64,000 bases of DNA, taken from contig VCJN01000760.1 in NCBI GenBank assembly GCA_006384855.1, forward strand, positions 1 to 64,000. The letters are read 5' to 3'. Of the stretch, positions 61,799 through 64,000 are shown in pieces. Position numbers and translations under genes: made by a program. Position 1 is the first letter of the stretch. Each line of letters begins with the position of its first letter. The notes beneath the pieces were generated by a model, which saw only the letters and a program-made list of their open reading frames with translations, searched no databases and was not told the DNA's origin. The stretch comes from Tetraselmis striata. Its lineage: Eukaryota; Chlorophyta; Chlorodendrophyceae; Chlorodendrales; Chlorodendraceae.

Positions 61799-62772
61799 CG
61801 GTGCTAGAGCTACTGTTATATACTCTACATTGCCGTACTATGTACTGCTGGAGCCAAAGGAGGAGCGAAGAACTGGCGACTGAGGCGTACGAGAACGAGT
61901 ACAAGCCAAGCGAAGTACAAGTACGCGCACAGCGAGTGCGAGTAGTACAAGCGAAGGCCGAATAGCCGTCTAGCCAAAGATAGTCCTAATGCAGCAGGAG
62001 CTGAGTCTGAGGGCCCATTGGATCGTTATTCCACACGTCTAGGAATAATGAGCGGAGATTTGGGAAAAGGGATTCTTACAGTACTGGAACTCGGTGACCT
62101 GGGTGACTAGCCCGGCTGTGGTTTTGCCGGCCTATTTATAGTCTCTGGTTTCCGTCATTCCGTGCGCTGCGTATTGATTCCAATTCCCGCCACTTGTGCT
62201 GCGTGTATCTACTAGACTAATACTAAAACCGACGTGCGCGGTAGGTCCTATCCCGCGGCCCGTCGCTATTTTAGTACCACAAGCCTAACTACAGACATGT
62301 TCCTAGCACCTTCGTCTGTCCGCAGCACAGCGTTAACTCACTCGCTATTTAGGCACACTCGAGAAGTTACTCGCACATGCTATAGCGTTTTAGATGGTTC
62401 TAGTAGGTTCTAGTACCTGTTGCTAAGACACTCTTAAGGCAGCGCTCTATCTAACGCTAGGTAATACCAGCGCGCACAACAATCGCGCTCCTGCTGGTAC
62501 GCATGCGTACGTACATGTTACTCGCACCCTAAGGGTACTCGTAATATTGTCTTGCACTTCCTGGTCGCCTCGTAGTTGCTCGTACTCTCGCCTCGTCGTC
62601 CTCGTACTAGTACGTACTTCGCCTTCGCTTTTACTACTCGCACTCGTTGTGCTCGTACTTGTACTTCGCTTGGCTTGCACTCGTTCTCCTATGCCTCAGT
62701 CGCCAGTTCTTCGCTCCTCCTTTGGCTCCAGCAGTACATAGTACAGCGGTGTAGAGTATATAACAGCTACTG
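61799..62772. mobile_element. Fold-back element with ~150-bp inverted arms
   Basis: Arms of about 61808-61959 and 62621-62772 are inverted copies sharing GTTATATACTCTACA, TACTATGTACTGCTGGAGCC and GGAGGAGCGAAGAACTGGCG. The arms are rich in GTACGAG-type steps. The ~660-bp interior has no convincing ORF. This resembles the 25-26 kb fold-back in form but not in sequence. Confidence 0.8.
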
Positions 62773-62872
62773 CAGCGAGCGGAGTCTGGTTACGAGGCCG
62801 TTCGACCGGTCAGCCGAGTGCCTGGGCTCTTTCCGCTGACCACCGACATGACGAACGAGTACCTCAAGCAGA

Positions 62873-63313
62873 ATGACCGGCGTCTTGGCCCGGGAGGAGT
62901 ATCTTTGGATGTCGTGTTTCAGAGCCGCATTCTTCGTAGCTCTCGACGAGCTGCTACTCTCCGTCCATACTGCCAATCAAGACTTCACCTCCTACCTCGC
63001 GCAAACTCGGAACCATGCCGAGACCATCGACAAAGCGTTTCGTTTTCGTCTAGCTTTCATGCGAAGGCTTAGCGAGGTCAGACGTGTGCACGGTGACCCA
63101 GGTGTTTTGGACGTACTACTACGAGCTCAGCATTTTCAGCTTGCTGTTGAGCATCTGGGCTCAGCGATTTTCGAGGACCCGATGAAGGACCTTCGAGGCG
63201 ACGGCCGCCCGCAGCGCGAAAGCTACCGCTACTGCTCGGGTGGCGGCTGCGGCTGCATGTCGCGGGCGTGGACGTGGGCGTGGCGGCGGTCGTGGGCGTG
63301 GCCGCGAAGGTGA
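62873..63313 (+). CDS. Helical Gag-like ORF with RG-rich end in another frame
   Basis: The first ~110 residues form a plausible helical domain (ALDELLLSVHTANQDFTSYL, then RLAFMRRLSEVRR and LLRAQHFQLAVEHLG). After about 63200 a neighbouring frame encodes an Ala-rich run followed by repeated RG (CRGRGRGRGGGRGRG), similar in style to the tail of the gypsy Gag at 34.1 kb. A one-base shift would join them. A retroelement Gag is the likeliest reading, but no capsid signature is certain. Confidence 0.4.
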   Translation: MTGVLAREEYLWMSCFRAAFFVALDELLLSVHTANQDFTSYLAQTRNHAETIDKAFRFRLAFMRRLSEVRRVHGDPGVLDVLLRAQHFQLAVEHLGSAIFEDPMKDLRGDGRPQRESYRYCSGGGCGCMSRAWTWAWRRSWAWPRR

Positions 63314-64000
63314 GCACGAGTGACGGTGTGGGGCGCCTTTCGTCGGAGTTGTTGGCGCTTTGCGAGGCCACCTTTCGGTGACCGCCGCACGGCGAACCCT
63401 AGCAGCTCAACGGCGAGATGAGCGTCTTGTAACCGGACACCCCCCCCCCCCACCTTACAGACTTCATTTAGACCTTCCTTGGTGCCGCGCTTCTCACAGC
63501 TACAGCCGAGTGCGGCTCAACCATCCGCACACATGCACATGGCGGCTCAACAACCCGACTCCCATACCATCTCATAATTGCGTCCGTCGGTTGTCACACT
63601 ACGTGTTACAACTGGTTCGCAACGACCAAGCTTCGCGCGTGTACGTTACGCGCGTGACATGCGCTACGAGCGCGAAATCCCTAAAAACGAAAATTCATAA
63701 GGAATTCCCGGGAAACCCGAAATTTCCAGAATTATTCCATCGGAATTTCCAACACCCTCAATAGGGATTCCCGGGAAAGACACTCTTATGAGTCATGAAA
63801 AGCTCATTCTAGATGTTTCACAAGCCCGCATGATTACCGTATTGTTTCTCACATGTATCCGCGGCGATTAAGCGCAACGAATTTAGTACAGACATGTGAA
63901 GAACACGGCGTTGTTATTCTGCCCCTATTCGAATCGATTTCAGATCACGGATTTATCATGCCAAACCCGGAATCTGTGATTTTTTGTATTCCAATAGATG
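63314..64000. other. No supported gene
   Basis: A 12-base C tract lies at 63440-63451. Around 63700-63780 the repeated GGGAATTCCCGGGAAA-like motif (AATTCCCGGGAAA and GATTCCCGGGAAAG) occurs twice. AT content rises to the window end. Confidence 0.5.

Overview
The window is a transposon-rich stretch of nuclear DNA from a eukaryote, most likely a unicellular green alga. The evidence is spliceosomal introns of about 80-200 bp, ordinary eukaryotic genes (taxilin, cyclin-like), a tRNA-derived SINE, and a very large LINE of the dual-endonuclease (Dualen/RandI-like) type, a group known from chlorophyte algae. The species cannot be named from the sequence. Long pure G or C tracts (12-32 bases) occur throughout and are a signature of this genome.

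Layout. 0-13 kb holds mostly small or decayed elements: a 918-bp TIR transposon with TAA target duplication (5721-6638), a 241-bp near-perfect palindrome (6954-7194) abutting a broken reverse transcriptase (7195-8077), and a complete SINE with 12-bp target duplications (9071-9319) plus a truncated relative. 14.4-19.1 kb holds a Ulp1-like cysteine protease ORF running into three tandem ~0.6-kb repeats and a disordered, frame-broken region. 20.0-22.9 kb (minus) is an intron-containing gene of unknown function. 25.0-26.2 kb is a fold-back element that abuts the end of a Ty3/gypsy element (26.2-35.6 kb, minus) whose integrase ends in a PHD finger. An inverted fragment of the same retroelement lies at 36.2-37.3 kb, next to a 361-bp TIR insertion carrying a piece of integrase. 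38.9-39.7 kb (cyclin-like, plus) and 40.3-42.4 kb (taxilin, minus, nine exons) are convergent host genes. 44.1-44.5 kb is a possible piggyBac-like remnant.

The most striking object is the LINE at 45555-59331 (13.8 kb, plus), bounded by nearly identical 15/16-bp target duplications. It encodes, in order: an unknown ORF1-like protein, a probable Ulp1-like protease, an AP-type endonuclease, a reverse transcriptase, a PCIF1-like adenine-N6 methyltransferase domain fused to a C5-cytosine DNA methyltransferase, an RNase H, a CCHC-type zinc motif and a restriction-like endonuclease. The two methyltransferase-like domains sit between the RT and RNase H. This suggests a retrotransposon that could chemically mark its own RNA or DNA. 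The copy has several frame breaks.

59.7-64 kb contains a dispersed repeat that also occurs inverted at 2.2 kb, a repeat-rich low-complexity coding region, a fold-back element with ~150-bp arms, and a Gag-like ORF.
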